From: Planctomycetia bacterium
GTDB lineage: Bacteria; Planctomycetota; Phycisphaerae; UBA1845; Fen-1342
Length of the DNA: 64,000 nucleotides
Assembly: GCA_015709575.1 (NCBI GenBank)
Contig: CP054190.1
Coordinates: forward strand, 3,594,616-3,658,615
Reading direction: 5' to 3'
In this document: positions 1 through 8,990 of the stretch, piece by piece
Layout of the letters: the number at the start of each line of letters is the position of its first letter
Numbering within the stretch: position 1 is the stretch's first letter
The notes under the pieces: generated by a model
Seen by the model: only the letters and a program-made list of their open reading frames with translations
The model's database searches: none
What the model was told of the DNA's origin: nothing
Made by a program: the position numbers and the translations under genes

Positions 1-511
1 CCGTCGAGGACGGTGTGTCAGTGGGCGAAGTGTCCGCCGAAGCGGCGCCGGGGTCGGCGGTGAAGCCGCCTGCGGACGAGCAGAGGTCGCCGTAATGTTC
101 GAGGATGCGAGGGTTGGTCTCCAACTCGTGACGGATGTCGCGGAGGAACTGCGTGGCGAGGCTGCGCTCGTGGGTGATGAGGACGATGTTTTTCGCGCGG
201 CGCTCGCAGATGCACCAGAGCGGGAAGGCGAGCGCGGCGCAGGTGCTCTTGGCGTGGCCACGGGGGGCGACGCGGGCGAGGAGGCGCTTCGAGGAGGCGA
301 GGTCGGCCATCAGCTCGGCATGGAAGTCGGCGGGCGCGTCGGTGAAGTAATGGGGGAGAAAGGTCTGCGCCCAACGGAGCAGGTCGGGGGAAGGCGTGAT
401 CGGTGCGGGCGGGCGGATCGGCGCGATGGGGCGGATCGGCGCGATGGGGAGGATCGGCGCGATGGGCGTGATGGGCGTCGGCGGGGGGATGGAGGGCGTG
501 CGGTTCGACAT
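1..511 (-). CDS. Terminase large subunit-like ATPase, 3' end outside window
   Basis: Reading on the minus strand from an ATG at 511, the frame stays open to the window edge, giving 170 residues of an incomplete protein. Residues 5-41 are a Pro/Ile low-complexity stretch encoded by short tandem DNA repeats. From residue 43 it resembles the ATPase domain of phage terminase large subunits: a WAQTF..HY and FHAEL segment, a Walker A-like VAPRGHAKST at 81-90, and a second strand NIVLITHERSLAT at 109-120. In phages such proteins drive DNA packaging. The missing C terminus would hold the Walker B and nuclease motifs, so completeness cannot be judged. After residue 145 the sequence turns Ala/Thr/Ser rich, which could be an insertion or the start of decay. 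Nothing phage-like lies to its right, so it may be the edge of a prophage or gene-transfer-agent remnant. Confidence 0.65.
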   Translation of the reverse strand, partial: MSNRTPSIPPPTPITPIAPILPIAPIRPIAPIRPPAPITPSPDLLRWAQTFLPHYFTDAPADFHAELMADLASSKRLLARVAPRGHAKSTCAALAFPLWCICERRAKNIVLITHERSLATQFLRDIRHELETNPRILEHYGDLCSSAGGFTADPGAASADTSPTDTPSST

Positions 512-674
512 TCGCGTTCCTCGCTCGGCGGGCGCGGCGCGCGCCTGCATGGATCATGAGTGCGCTTTGCGAGAGTGAGGGGACGAAGTTGGCGTGTGGC
601 GCGAGATGACGCGGGGCGGCGCGAGAACGCGCGAAATGGTGCGTTTGGGCGCGGAATGTTGCGAGTGATGAGAA

Positions 675-747
675 AGCGGGCGACGGGATTCGAACCCGCG
701 ACATTCAGCTTGGAAGGCTGATGCTCTACCAATTGAGCTACACCCGC
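675..747 (-). tRNA. tRNA-Gly (anticodon TCC)
   Basis: The minus strand folds as a complete cloverleaf. The acceptor stem is GCGGGTG with CGCCCGC, the D arm is GCTC/GAGC, the anticodon stem is TCAGC/GCTGA around loop CTTCCAA, and the T loop is TTCGAAT. The loop gives anticodon TCC, glycine. The discriminator base is T and CCA is not encoded. It lies 163 bp upstream of the terminase-like gene, a position where mobile elements often integrate, but no duplicated tRNA 3' end is visible inside the window. Confidence 0.95.
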
Positions 748-828
748 GGCGGCCCGCGATTGTGAACGGGCGTCGGGATTGAGGATATCAGGGGCGGCGG
801 GGGTGGGCAAATCTGGGGGCGAGGTGCG

Positions 829-895
829 GGAAGGGATTCCCGAAGACGGGGTGCGGCTTGCATGCCTACGCGGAGTACCGCGAAGGCATGCCACC
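829..895. repeat. Family A hairpin followed by family B hairpin
   Basis: GGGAA-GGGA-TTCCC (family A) starts near 831. A full family B hairpin occupies 860-895: left arm GCATGCCTACGCGG, loop AGTA, right arm CCGCGAAGGCATGC, flank CCACC. The same A-then-B order recurs near 2696-2812 and 5289-5354. Confidence 0.85.
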
Positions 896-1040
896 CTCCG
901 CGAAGGCATGCCACCCTCCGCGAAGGCATGCCACCCTCCGCGAAGGCATGCCACCCTCCGCGAAGGCATGCCACCCTCCGGGAAGGCATGCCACCCTCCG
1001 GGAAGGCATGCCACCCTCCGGGAAGGCATGCCACCCGCCG
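881..1040. repeat. 20-bp tandem array derived from the family B right arm
   Basis: Eight head-to-tail copies of a 20-bp unit, CGAAGGCATGCCACCCTCCG and its GG-starting variant. The first copy is the right arm plus flank of the hairpin at 860-895, so half of a hairpin has been amplified. Each unit keeps a GGCATGCC palindrome. Confidence 0.9.
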
Positions 1041-1184
1041 CGTTACTTGCAAGTCGACGCCGCGTTACTTGCAAGCCGACGTCGTGCTATAGGCAAGCCG
1101 AAGCCGCGTTACTTGCAAGTCGACGCCGCGTTACTTGCAAGCCGACGTCGTGCTATAGGCAAGCCGAAGCCGCGTTACTGGCAG
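1041..1184. repeat. 66-bp tandem repeat, two copies plus a partial third
   Basis: Units start at 1041, 1107 and 1173 with CGTTACTTGCAAG (third copy CGTTACTGGCAG). Each unit contains a near-duplicate internal half. The third, partial copy runs into the 3' end of the lipoprotein gene, whose last codons and stop lie at 1175-1184. The array may therefore be an amplification of that gene end with sequence drift. Confidence 0.85.
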
Positions 1185-2080
1185 GCGGCGGTGGCGTCGG
1201 AGATGCTCGCGGCGTTGCCGCTGATGAAGAGCGTCGTGTTGCTGGCGGTCAGGGGCAGGCGGCGCAGGCCGACGTCGGCGGGGTCGCTGGCGCTCTGCAC
1301 ATTGAGGACGAGGTCGGTGCCCTGCGGGGTGACGTCGATCGACCACTCGCCGGCCAGCCGGCTCTCGGATGAGAAGGTGCTGAACTGCGTGGACGTAATT
1401 CGCGTGACGAGCAGGCCGAAGCGTCGCCCGTTGCAGAGGACGAGGTCACTGTTGTCGGTAATGCTGCCGCCGGAGAAGAAGGAGGAGGAGCCGAACTCGA
1501 AGCGATTGTTTGCGAACTGCGACTCGAGCGCGGCCTCATCAGCGGCTTCGGAGGAAGCGGGCGGCGGAGCGCTGCCGGTGGCGGGTGAGCCGGCGCCAGG
1601 CGCGTTGGCAGCGCCACCCGGGGCGCTGTCGGCCGGGGCGCTGGTGGGGTTGTCGGGCGGCGCGCCGCTGGAGGCGCCTGGGGTGTTGCCAGGCAGGCCG
1701 CCGTTGTTGCCGTCGTTTGCGCGGCCGGGGACGGCGATGATGGGACGGACGGAGCCGTCGGTGGGGATGACGTTTGACTCGTTGACGGCGGTGGTGTTGG
1801 ACGTGCCGTCCTGGAGGTTGTTGCGCGGCGGGCGCTGGTTGCCGGTCTGCGCGGCGCGGTTTTCATCCTGAGCGGAGGCGACGTCGGTGGCGATGCCGCC
1901 GATGTCGAACTGGCCGGTGAGGGTCGCGTCTTCGACGACGCAGCCGCTGAGGAGGAAGAGCGCGGCGGCGCCGCAGGATGCGGGGAGAGCCGCGGCGCCG
2001 GGCAGGGTCGCGAGCATGGCGGCGCTGAGCAGGCGGATGCCACGGGTGATGCGCGCAGAGAGAGAGTGAGTGAGTTTCAT
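1175..2080 (-). CDS. Secreted lipoprotein of unknown function
   Basis: A 301-residue protein. The ATG at 2080 is chosen because AAGAAAGGG lies just upstream and a signal peptide follows. Residues 1-46 form a basic, then hydrophobic leader ending in a lipobox LLSGC, so Cys47 is the probable lipidation site and the protein should sit on a membrane facing the periplasm. Residues 65-190 are a linker rich in Asn, Pro, Ala, Gly and Ser. The last 110 residues alternate polar and hydrophobic positions as in a beta-rich domain, with one Cys near its start and one at the penultimate residue that could pair. I do not recognise the family. No operon partner is visible; both flanks are repeat-rich gaps. 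Confidence 0.75.
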   Translation of the reverse strand: MKLTHSLSARITRGIRLLSAAMLATLPGAAALPASCGAAALFLLSGCVVEDATLTGQFDIGGIATDVASAQDENRAAQTGNQRPPRNNLQDGTSNTTAVNESNVIPTDGSVRPIIAVPGRANDGNNGGLPGNTPGASSGAPPDNPTSAPADSAPGGAANAPGAGSPATGSAPPPASSEAADEAALESQFANNRFEFGSSSFFSGGSITDNSDLVLCNGRRFGLLVTRITSTQFSTFSSESRLAGEWSIDVTPQGTDLVLNVQSASDPADVGLRRLPLTASNTTLFISGNAASISDATAACQ

Positions 2081-2404
2081 GACGGTCGCCCTTTCTTGCA
2101 GGTTGTCGGATTTTTTTGAGCACTTCGCCGCGGTGGTACGCGGCTGAGAGTGGATGTACGACGGGGGCGCGGGGATTGCAGGGAGGCGGTTTTTGAGAGC
2201 GGCGGGCTGGGACAGGGAATCTGTTGAGGCTGGGAGCGGGGCCTGAAGGCTCTGGCGGGCGGGATGGCCCGGCAGCGATAAGGCGGTAGGCGAAGCGCAC
2301 TGCTCGAGAGTGGTGGGACGAGGCGGGATGGGATTCTCGCACCAGCGGGAAAGGAATCTCGTACCAGCGGTTATCGCACCAGCGGAGGCCACGGAGTGCG
2401 GCTT

Positions 2405-2680
2405 GCATGCCTACGCGGAGTACCGCGAAGGCATGCCACCCGCCTGATTCACGGATCATGCTTCCGACGCCCCTTCGGGGCGTCCCCTTCGGGGCGTGTT
2501 TCTTTGATGATTCTCATCCACGGGTTTCGTCGTCGCTGCGCGACGACTCCACCCGTGGCTACAACCCGCGGCCCCGTCGGGGCCGAAGAGGCCGAGCGCT
2601 CGATCGGGGCCGAAGAGGCCGAGCGCTCGATCGGGGCTGGAGAGGGCGAGCACGGGGCGGCACAAACACTGCGCAATAGC
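2405..2680. repeat. Repeat cluster: B hairpin, C nested hairpin, 27-bp units
   Basis: Family B hairpin at 2405-2440. Then a CGCCCCTTCGGGGCG hairpin near 2468-2482 and a second half-copy just after. Family C nested hairpin at 2518-2558: outer stem CCACGGGT/ACCCGTGG, inner stem GTCGTCGC/GCGACGAC. A GGCCCCGTCGGGGCC hairpin follows. Two 27-bp units GGGGCCGAAGAGGCCGAGCG... start at 2579 and 2606. The block from about 2448 recurs almost unchanged at about 3952. Confidence 0.85.
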
Positions 2681-2689
2681 AACGGCATC

Positions 2690-3026
2690 AGGCGGGAAGG
2701 GATTCCCAAAGACGGGGTGCGAGAAAGGATTCTCGCACCAGCAGCTCGCACCAGCGGGGGCCACGGAGTGCGGCTTGCATGCCTACGCGGAGTACCGCGA
2801 AGGCATGCCACCCTCGGCGAAGGCGGGACACTCGGCGCGAAGGCGGGACACTCGGCGCGAAGGCATGCCACCCTCGGCGAGCGCGGGGCACTCGGTGCGA
2901 AGGCATGCCACCCTCGGCGAAGGCGGGAGACTCGACTCACGGGAATTCTGCGGAGGGCGTGTAACTCCTGAGCAAATCGCATGGGACGCGAGGACCGGCT
3001 CACGGGAATTCTGCGGAGGGCGTGTA
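2690..3026. repeat. Repeat cluster: A hairpins, B hairpin, 21-bp tandem, 28-bp direct repeat
   Basis: Family A hairpins near 2697 and 2718 (GTGCGAGAA-AGGA-TTCTCGCAC). Family B hairpin at 2777-2812. From 2797 to about 2935 the B right arm is amplified as degenerate units of about 21 bp (CGAAGGCATGCCACCCTCGG and CGAAGGCGGGACACTCGGCG types). A 28-bp direct repeat beginning CTCACGGGAATTCTGCGG occurs at 2936-2963 and 2999-3026, 63 bp apart. No coding potential is convincing in 2081-3070. Confidence 0.8.
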
Positions 3027-3070
3027 GGGCGGTTGGATGGCAACGCCGAGGCTTTGAAAGGAGACCGACG

Positions 3071-3787
3071 ATGTCCGCAGATCCGATGTACGACGTGGTG
3101 ATGAACGCGATGAGGGAGATGATCCGCAGCGGGGCGATTCCTTCCTCCACGGGGCTGCTCAACGCGATGAACCAGGCGGGACAGCGGCTGGCGACCTCAT
3201 GGGGGCAGATGGCGGCGGCGACCGCGCCGATGTGGCGGTTCATCCCGTACGTGAATCCGGTGCGGGGGATGGCGTTGCCGATGGGCGGGGCGGGCGGGAC
3301 GTCGGCGGTTGCGACGATGCAGGGACTGGCGGCGCTGGGGATCGCGGGCGTCGCGATCGCGGTGGCGGCGGGGGTGTGGGCGGCGCTGGGAGCGCCTTAT
3401 TACCAGGCGATTGAGCGGGCGCGGGAGCGCGGATTCCTGTCGGGCTTTTCACAGGGGTTCACGACCGGCGTGCTGAACTGGCAGTGGCCGCAGGCGGCGT
3501 CGCGGTTCGGGATGCGCCGGGTGATTCCACGGAATCACTTTGTGCCGCAGGCGGACCGGGTCGAGGCGGTGGCGCACAACGAGGGACTGTTCATCGGGTA
3601 TGCGCTGGGCATGGGCGGGACGGCGGAGGGGAAAAAGGCGTTTCGGATCGCGCTGCGGAAGCTGGCGGCGCGGACGGACAATGCAGCATGGTCGCAGAAT
3701 GCGGACGAGGCGCGGTTGCAGCAGATTGATTACGTGATATCGCTGGCGAGCGCGGGCGTGAAGCACGGGCTGATCGTGGCGACGTGA
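3071..3787 (+). CDS. Hypothetical protein with one probable membrane segment
   Basis: A 238-residue protein of unrecognised family. The ATG at 3071 is preceded by AAAGGAG at a normal distance. The first 80 residues are amphipathic, with a Gly/Met-rich stretch at 66-82. Residues 84-106 form a strongly hydrophobic Ala/Gly/Val segment that could cross a membrane, or bury itself as a hairpin. The following 130 residues are soluble, with RARERGF, many Arg/Lys and no cysteine or obvious catalytic motif. It sits alone between a repeat cluster and the tRNA-Val gene. Confidence 0.65.
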   Translation: MSADPMYDVVMNAMREMIRSGAIPSSTGLLNAMNQAGQRLATSWGQMAAATAPMWRFIPYVNPVRGMALPMGGAGGTSAVATMQGLAALGIAGVAIAVAAGVWAALGAPYYQAIERARERGFLSGFSQGFTTGVLNWQWPQAASRFGMRRVIPRNHFVPQADRVEAVAHNEGLFIGYALGMGGTAEGKKAFRIALRKLAARTDNAAWSQNADEARLQQIDYVISLASAGVKHGLIVAT

Positions 3788-3811
3788 TACGGGAGTGGGT
3801 GGAACGCAGGA

Positions 3812-3885
3812 TGGGCGGTGGGGGACTCGAACCCACGACCCCCTCGGTGTAAACGAGGTGCTCTAACCAACTGAGCTAACCGCCC
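3812..3885 (-). tRNA. tRNA-Val (anticodon TAC)
   Basis: Cloverleaf on the minus strand: acceptor GGGCGGT/ACCGCCC, D arm GCTC/GAGC, anticodon stem CCTCG/CGAGG around loop TTTACAC, T loop TTCGAGT, discriminator A. The anticodon TAC reads valine codons. CCA is not encoded. Confidence 0.95.
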
Positions 3886-3949
3886 GGAGACGTAGGCATT
3901 GTAACGACGGGGAGGGATGTTCGCGCGGTGTGACGCGCTGCCACGAGAC

Positions 3950-4240
3950 CTGATTCACGGATCATGCTTCCGACGCCCCTTCGGGGCGTGTTTCTTTGAT
4001 GATTCTCATCCACGGGTTTCGTCGTCGCTGCGCGACGACTCCACCCGTGGCTACAACCCGCGGCCCCGTCGGGGCCGAAGAGGCCGAGCGCTCGATCGGG
4101 GCCGAAGAGGCCGAGCGCTCGATCGGGGCCGAAGAGGCCGAGCGCTCGATCGGGGCCGAAGCGGCCGAGCGCTCGATCGGGGCCGAAGAGGCCGAGCGCT
4201 CGATCGGGGCCGAAGAGGCCGAGGGTGCTGCCGGACCGAA
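3950..4240. repeat. Repeat cluster: C nested hairpin and 27-bp tandem array
   Basis: CGCCCCTTCGGGGCG hairpin near 3974, family C nested hairpin at 4010-4050 with inner stem GTCGTCGC/GCGACGAC, then a GGCCCCGTCGGGGCC hairpin. A 27-bp tandem follows with units starting at 4071, 4098, 4125, 4152, 4179 and 4206; each holds GGCCGAAGAGGCC and the palindrome GAGCGCTC. The same block has only two units at 2579, so copy number differs between loci. Confidence 0.9.
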
Positions 4241-4414
4241 GAAGTCGAGGTGTCTGCGGGGCCAAAGGGGCGGAAGCGCGATCGAGGAGGAGCAAGCCGC
4301 GGACCAGTCGGTACTGGTATCCGAAGCGGAGTGGCGTAGCGGCGGGGCGGCGGAGCGGCGGGAACACAATCACCAGAAGCAGACCAGAGAAACACGAATC
4401 TTCAACGGCGCGGA

Positions 4415-4512
4415 GCTTGTCAGGGTCGGAGGGATGACATTCTGATTGACGGGCGGGCGCGGGGCTTGTCAGGGTCGGAGGGATGACATTCTGATTGACG
4501 GGCGGGCGCGGC
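4415..4512. repeat. 49-bp perfect tandem duplication upstream of the sigma factor
   Basis: Two adjacent copies (4415-4463 and 4464-4512) starting GCTTGTCAGGGTCGGAGG and ending in a GC-rich tail. The second copy supplies the -35 region of the promoter proposed for the sigma factor. The duplication places a similar upstream element twice. Confidence 0.9.
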
Positions 4513-4524
4513 GCGGGCTATGCT
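4495..4524 (+). promoter_or_regulatory. Probable sigma-70-type promoter for the ECF sigma gene
   Basis: TTGACG at 4495-4500 and TATGCT at 4519-4524 are separated by 18 bp. Transcription would begin near 4531, leaving a short leader before the GTG start at 4545. This arrangement also argues against the longer reading frame that starts upstream of the promoter. Confidence 0.5.
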
Positions 4525-4544
4525 CGCGCTGCGAGGGTGCCCGC

Positions 4545-5132
4545 GTGGAAGCTCCGAAGCCCCATAATGTTACACAGATTCTGGGGGCGGTCGCGGGGGG
4601 CGACGGCAGCGCCGCGGGACAACTCTTCGAAATTGTCTACGAACAACTTCGCAGCATCGCCAACGCCTATTTCCGACATCAGCGCAGTGATCACACGCTT
4701 CAGCCGACCGCGCTGGTTCACGAGGCGTACGTCAAGCTGATCGGCGGCGAGGAGGTGCAGCCGCGCGATCGCGGACACTTCTTCGCGCTGGCGGCACGGG
4801 TGATGCGGCAGATTCTTGTCGATCACGCGCGGACGCGGGGACGTGAGAAGCGCGGCGGGGACGGTTCGTGGCGGCGGCTGACGCTGGATGGCATCGCACT
4901 CGACGATCCGCAGCGGCCGCTCGATCTGCTGGCACTTGAGGAGGCGCTGCAGCGGCTGGCGGCGCTGAACGACACGCACGCGCGGCTGGTGGAGCTGCGC
5001 TTCTTCGGGGGATTGGAGGAGGATGAGGCGGCGGAAGTGCTCGGAGTGTCGCGGGCGACAGCGTCGCGGGCGTGGCGATTCGTGCGGGCGTGGTTAATAC
5101 GGGAGCTGTGGCCGGAAGGTGAGGCGGATTGA
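4545..5132 (+). CDS. ECF-type RNA polymerase sigma factor
   Basis: A 195-residue sigma-70-family factor. The GTG at 4545 is chosen because GAGGG lies upstream, a promoter ends at 4524, and the extra upstream residues are unlike the family. Region 2 is recognisable by the segments TLQPTALVHEAYVKLI and HFFALAARVMRQILVDHAR, which mark the ECF subgroup common in Planctomycetes and Acidobacteria. Region 4 is ARLVELRFFGGLEEDEAAEV followed by the recognition helix LGVSRATASRAWRFVR. It would direct RNA polymerase to a small regulon. A WD40 Ser/Thr kinase starts 421 bp downstream on the same strand, a frequent pairing in this phylum, so the kinase may control it. No anti-sigma gene is adjacent. Confidence 0.92.
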   Translation: MEAPKPHNVTQILGAVAGGDGSAAGQLFEIVYEQLRSIANAYFRHQRSDHTLQPTALVHEAYVKLIGGEEVQPRDRGHFFALAARVMRQILVDHARTRGREKRGGDGSWRRLTLDGIALDDPQRPLDLLALEEALQRLAALNDTHARLVELRFFGGLEEDEAAEVLGVSRATASRAWRFVRAWLIRELWPEGEAD

Positions 5133-5140
5133 TCGCGTTA

Positions 5141-5490
5141 CCAGGGCCTGAAGGCCCTGGCTACGACCGACCGCCCTGGCGGGCGAAGAGCAGCGGTCAC
5201 GCGCGCCCGGTGGGCGTCAGGACAACGCGGACGGCCGTTGGTTGGGCACGCCGGCGCTGCACGGCTCAGGAAAACTGGGATATGGCGGGAAGGGATGCCC
5301 GAAGACGGAGTGCGGCTTGCATGCCTACGCGGAGTACCGCGAAGGCATGCCACCCTCCGGGCGATTGCAGGGAGGCGTTTTTTTGAACGAAAGGCTTCTC
5401 GCACATGGGGGGTGGGAAGGGATGCCCGAAGACGGGGTGCGAGAGAGGATTCTCGCACCAGCGGCTCGCACCAGCGGAGGCCACGGAGTG
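5141..5490. repeat. Repeat cluster: D hairpin pair, A hairpins, B hairpin
   Basis: Family D at 5141-5185: CCAGGGCCTGAAGGCCCTGG hairpin with TGAA loop, linker CTACGACCGAC, then a CGCCCTGGCGGGCG hairpin. Family B hairpin at 5319-5354. Family A hairpins near 5291-5310 and 5404-5460, including GTGCGAGA-GAGGA-TTCTCGCAC. Family D begins 8 bp after the sigma-factor stop codon, where it could act as a terminator or an mRNA end. Confidence 0.85.
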
Positions 5491-5553
5491 CAGCGGAGAT
5501 CAGAGAGCGCGGCGGAGGAGCAAACGGGGTGACATGAGGATGGTGGAGCAGCG

Positions 5554-8500
5554 GTGATGCTGACGCCCTCGCGAATGAGCCTGCTGGAGCAACTGTTCGA
5601 GGAAGCCGTGGGGCTGCCCGATGGGGAGCGGCGCGCGTGGATCGAGTCGCACTGCGCGCAAGATACGGAGCTGCGGGCGGAGTTGCTGGGGCTGCTGCGG
5701 GCGGATGGCGTGCCGAGTGCGCCGGTGGATCGGCCGGCGCTGAGGGCCGGACTGCCACAACAGGCGCTGGAACGCGCGGCGGCGGCGGCGGGAATGGAGC
5801 GCGGGGGCGCGCTGCCGGGGATGGATCGCGGGGATGCGCTGCCGACGCGGATCGATCGCTACCGGATCGTGCGGCTGCTGGGCGAGGGTGGGATGGGGCT
5901 GGTCTACGAGGCCGAGCAGCAAAACCCGCAACGGCGGGTGGCGCTGAAGCTGCTGCGGCCGGGGATGGGGTCTCCGGAGGCGCTGCGGCGGTTCGAGCAG
6001 GAGGCGCAACTGCTGGGGCGGCTCGCTCATCCGGGAATTGCGCAGATCTACGAGGCCGGGTCGGCGGAGGTGCTGGTCGAGGGCACGGCGGTGCGGCAGC
6101 CGTTCCTGGCGATGGAGTACGTGGACGGGGAGCCGCTGACTCAATATGCGGACCGGGCGCGGCTGGACCTGCGGACGCGGGTGGCGCTGCTGGCGGAAGT
6201 GTGCGACGGCGTTCACCACGCGCATCAGCGCGGCATCATTCATCGCGACCTGAAGCCGGCGAACATCCTGGTGTGCCGGGAGGATGCCTCGGCTGCGCCG
6301 ACGGTTTCATCGGGGTCGCGGGTGATGCGGGGCGGGCCGCAGCCGAAGATTCTTGATTTCGGGGTGGCGCGGGTGGTGGCGGAGGACGTCGGCGCGATGA
6401 GCATGCTGACGGCGGCGGGGCAGATCGTCGGCACGCTGCCGTACATGAGCCCGGAGCAGGTGAGCGGGGACGCGGGCGAAATTGACGTTCGGAGCGACGT
6501 GTATTCGCTCGGCGTGGTGCTGTATGAGCTGCTGTGCGGACGATTGCCGCACCGTGCGACCAGCGCGGCGGAGCTGGTGAGCCGGATTTCGCGCGAGTCG
6601 CCGCCGCGGCCGTCGAGCGTGAACCGGCAGGTGCGGGGGGACATCGAGACGATCCTGCTCAAGGCGCTGGAGAAGGACCGCAACCGGCGGTACGCATCGG
6701 TGGCGCAGTTCGGGCAGGACCTGCGGCGGTTCCTGGCGGATGAGCCGATCGAGGCGCGGCGGGCGAGCGCCCTGTACGTGCTGCGGAAGACGGTGGCGCG
6801 GCACCGGGTGGTGGCGTCGCTGGCGATGGCGTTCGTGGTGATGATGATGGCGTCGTCGGTGGGGCTGGCGATTTTGTACGGGCGGGCGGAGAGCGCGCGC
6901 GGGTCGGCGCAGCAGCGGGCCGAGGCGCTGCGGCGGAGCGCGTACTTCAACACGATCGCACTGGCGCAGAGCGCGTTTGAATCCGAGAACGGGGGGCTGC
7001 TGGCGCAGCGGCTGGAGGAGTGCGCGGCGGACATGCGCGGATGGGAGTGGCGTTACCTGCGCAGCCGGAGCGACGTGAGCCGGCGGGTGATCGCGGCGCA
7101 CGAGGGCAGCTCGAAGGTGCGGTGCGCGCCCGACGGGCGGCTGCTGGTGACGGTTTCGACGGATCGGCGGGCGCGGCTGTGGGACGCGGAGAGCGGCGCG
7201 GCGCTGGGGCAGATGCGCAGCGAGACGATGCTGGACACGGCGGCGTTCATTCCCGGCTCGACGCGCTTCGCCGCCGGCGGGCGGGACGGCGCGGTGCAGG
7301 TGTGGGACGCCGAGACGTGTGAGCGGGCGGCGCGGCGGGTGATGCGTCCGGGCGGCCGGATCACGGCGGTGGATGCGTCGCCGGATGGGCGACGGCTGGC
7401 GGTGGGCGGGACGGGGCGCGGGGTGGAGATCCTGGACGCGGAGACGCTGCTGGAGGTGCTGGAGCTGCCGAGCGAGCAGACGGTCGCTTCGATCGCCTAT
7501 TCCGCGGATGGGGCGCGACTGGCGGTTGCGTCGGGGACGGACCACGTGGCGGTATTCGACGCCGAAAGCGGGATGCGGCTGGCGGAGGCGCGCGCGGCGG
7601 GGTTGAACGTGTCGCACGTGCGGTTCACGTCGGATGGATCGCGCGTGCTGGCGGGGGATGGGGCGGGCGGCATCTCGGAGCTGGACGCGGCGAGCGGAGC
7701 GCTGCTGCGGCTTCATCAGCGCGGGACGGACGGCGTGGCGGCGCTGGCGGTTTCGCCGGACGGGGCGCTGCTGCTGTCGGGGACGTATGCGCTGGGGGCG
7801 TGGGAACTGAGGACGGGCCGAAAGCTGCCGGCGCTGCTGGGGCATGAGACGCGGGTCACGGCGATCGACGTATCTCCCGACGGGCGGACGGCCTACAGCA
7901 TTGATGACGCGGGCATGCTGCGGTTCTGGTCGATCGGGGCGGACGCGGAGTCGCACACGCTGGCGGGGCACCGGGACCTGGTTCGGGGGGTGGCGGTATC
8001 GCCGGACGGCATGATGATCGCCAGCACGGGGCGCGACGGGGACATCCGGCTGTGGAGCGCGGGCGGGAAGCTGCTGCGGCGGTGGGCGGCGCATCGCGGG
8101 TGGGGCAAGGCGGTGGAATTCTCGATCGACGGGCAACTGCTGTTCTCGTGCGGCTTCGACGGGACGGTGCGCTCGTGGCGGATACCGGATGGAACGCCGG
8201 CGGGGACGATCCACGCTTCCCCACAATCGCTGCGTGACCTGGCGGTGTTTCCGGACGGGCGGCGGATCGCGGCGGGCTGCGGCGACGGGACGGTGCGGAT
8301 CTGGGGCATCGCGGACGGGGTGGAGCTGGCGGTCCTGCGCGCGCCGACACGGAACATCATCAACGGGCTGGCGATCAGCCCGGATGGTCAACGGATCGTG
8401 GCGGGACAGCGGACGGGGGTTTGCGTGTGGCACGTGGAGAGCGGATTGTCGGAGCGGGTGCTGGAGGGCGGCGAGGAGAGCGGCAACTCGGTGACCTTTT

Positions 8501-8889
8501 CGCCGGACGGGTCGCTGATCGCGACCGGGGGATCGGACGCGGCCGTGCGGCTGTGGGATGCGGGCAGCGGGCGGCTGGTGCGGACGCTGCGTGGTCATCG
8601 GGGGCTGGTGCAGAGCGTGGCGTTTTCGCCGGACGGGTCGCGGCTGGTGAGCGGCTGCTTCGGGCGGCTGGTGCTGGTGTGGGATCCGCGGGAGGGCAAG
8701 CCGGCGCTGGTGATCCGCGAGCATCACGGGGGGATTCCGGCGCTGGCGTTCTCGCCGAGCGGGCGGTTCTTTGTCTCGGGCAGCAATGACTCGATGGTCC
8801 GCATCTGGGACGGCGGGTCGAGCGAACGGGGCGGTATCGAGAGGCGGCCGGTCGCGAATTCCGACGGAGTGGCGCCGATTGATCCGTAA
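5554..8889 (+). CDS. Membrane Ser/Thr protein kinase with WD40 propeller
   Basis: An 1111-residue Hanks-type kinase. GTG 5554 and ATG 5557 are both possible starts behind GGAG at about 5545. Residues 1-50 form a helical region typical of planctomycete kinases. The kinase domain spans about 103-395: glycine loop [14 protein letters not shown] (108-121), Lys132 in VALK, catalytic HRDLKPAN at 230-237, DFG at 268-270, and activation-loop end [10 protein letters not shown]. All key residues are present, so it should be active. A hydrophobic segment at 418-442 anchors it. About 600 residues beyond contain repeated SPDG...LWD/VWD blades, enough for two seven-bladed propellers, which would be outside the cytoplasm if there is one crossing. 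It probably senses a ligand and signals to the sigma factor upstream. Confidence 0.95.
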   Translation: MMLTPSRMSLLEQLFEEAVGLPDGERRAWIESHCAQDTELRAELLGLLRADGVPSAPVDRPALRAGLPQQALERAAAAAGMERGGALPGMDRGDALPTRIDRYRIVRLLGEGGMGLVYEAEQQNPQRRVALKLLRPGMGSPEALRRFEQEAQLLGRLAHPGIAQIYEAGSAEVLVEGTAVRQPFLAMEYVDGEPLTQYADRARLDLRTRVALLAEVCDGVHHAHQRGIIHRDLKPANILVCREDASAAPTVSSGSRVMRGGPQPKILDFGVARVVAEDVGAMSMLTAAGQIVGTLPYMSPEQVSGDAGEIDVRSDVYSLGVVLYELLCGRLPHRATSAAELVSRISRESPPRPSSVNRQVRGDIETILLKALEKDRNRRYASVAQFGQDLRRFLADEPIEARRASALYVLRKTVARHRVVASLAMAFVVMMMASSVGLAILYGRAESARGSAQQRAEALRRSAYFNTIALAQSAFESENGGLLAQRLEECAADMRGWEWRYLRSRSDVSRRVIAAHEGSSKVRCAPDGRLLVTVSTDRRARLWDAESGAALGQMRSETMLDTAAFIPGSTRFAAGGRDGAVQVWDAETCERAARRVMRPGGRITAVDASPDGRRLAVGGTGRGVEILDAETLLEVLELPSEQTVASIAYSADGARLAVASGTDHVAVFDAESGMRLAEARAAGLNVSHVRFTSDGSRVLAGDGAGGISELDAASGALLRLHQRGTDGVAALAVSPDGALLLSGTYALGAWELRTGRKLPALLGHETRVTAIDVSPDGRTAYSIDDAGMLRFWSIGADAESHTLAGHRDLVRGVAVSPDGMMIASTGRDGDIRLWSAGGKLLRRWAAHRGWGKAVEFSIDGQLLFSCGFDGTVRSWRIPDGTPAGTIHASPQSLRDLAVFPDGRRIAAGCGDGTVRIWGIADGVELAVLRAPTRNIINGLAISPDGQRIVAGQRTGVCVWHVESGLSERVLEGGEESGNSVTFSPDGSLIATGGSDAAVRLWDAGSGRLVRTLRGHRGLVQSVAFSPDGSRLVSGCFGRLVLVWDPREGKPALVIREHHGGIPALAFSPSGRFFVSGSNDSMVRIWDGGSSERGGIERRPVANSDGVAPIDP

Positions 8890-8990
8890 TGCTGCGCGTC
8901 GGCGCGGGATTGCGTAGAATCCGCGACCCTGGGGATGGACGCCCCGACGGAATTGGCAGGGATGCACACGCGCTGCGGAAGGGATTGACG

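Noticed and set aside
310-1074. Long minus-strand frames across the tRNA and the 20-bp array
   Set aside because: They read repeat units and a tRNA; translations are Arg/Pro-rich or periodic and lack any family motif.
881-1184. CRISPR array
   Set aside because: Tandem units are head-to-tail with no unique spacers, and no cas genes are present.
3950-4240. CRISPR-like or clustered operator array (27-bp units)
   Set aside because: Units are contiguous without spacers; they look like simple tandem expansion of a GC hairpin.
5141-5185. Classical Rho-independent terminator after the sigma factor
   Set aside because: The hairpin is strong but no T tract follows, so it is kept as family D repeat with only a possible terminator role.
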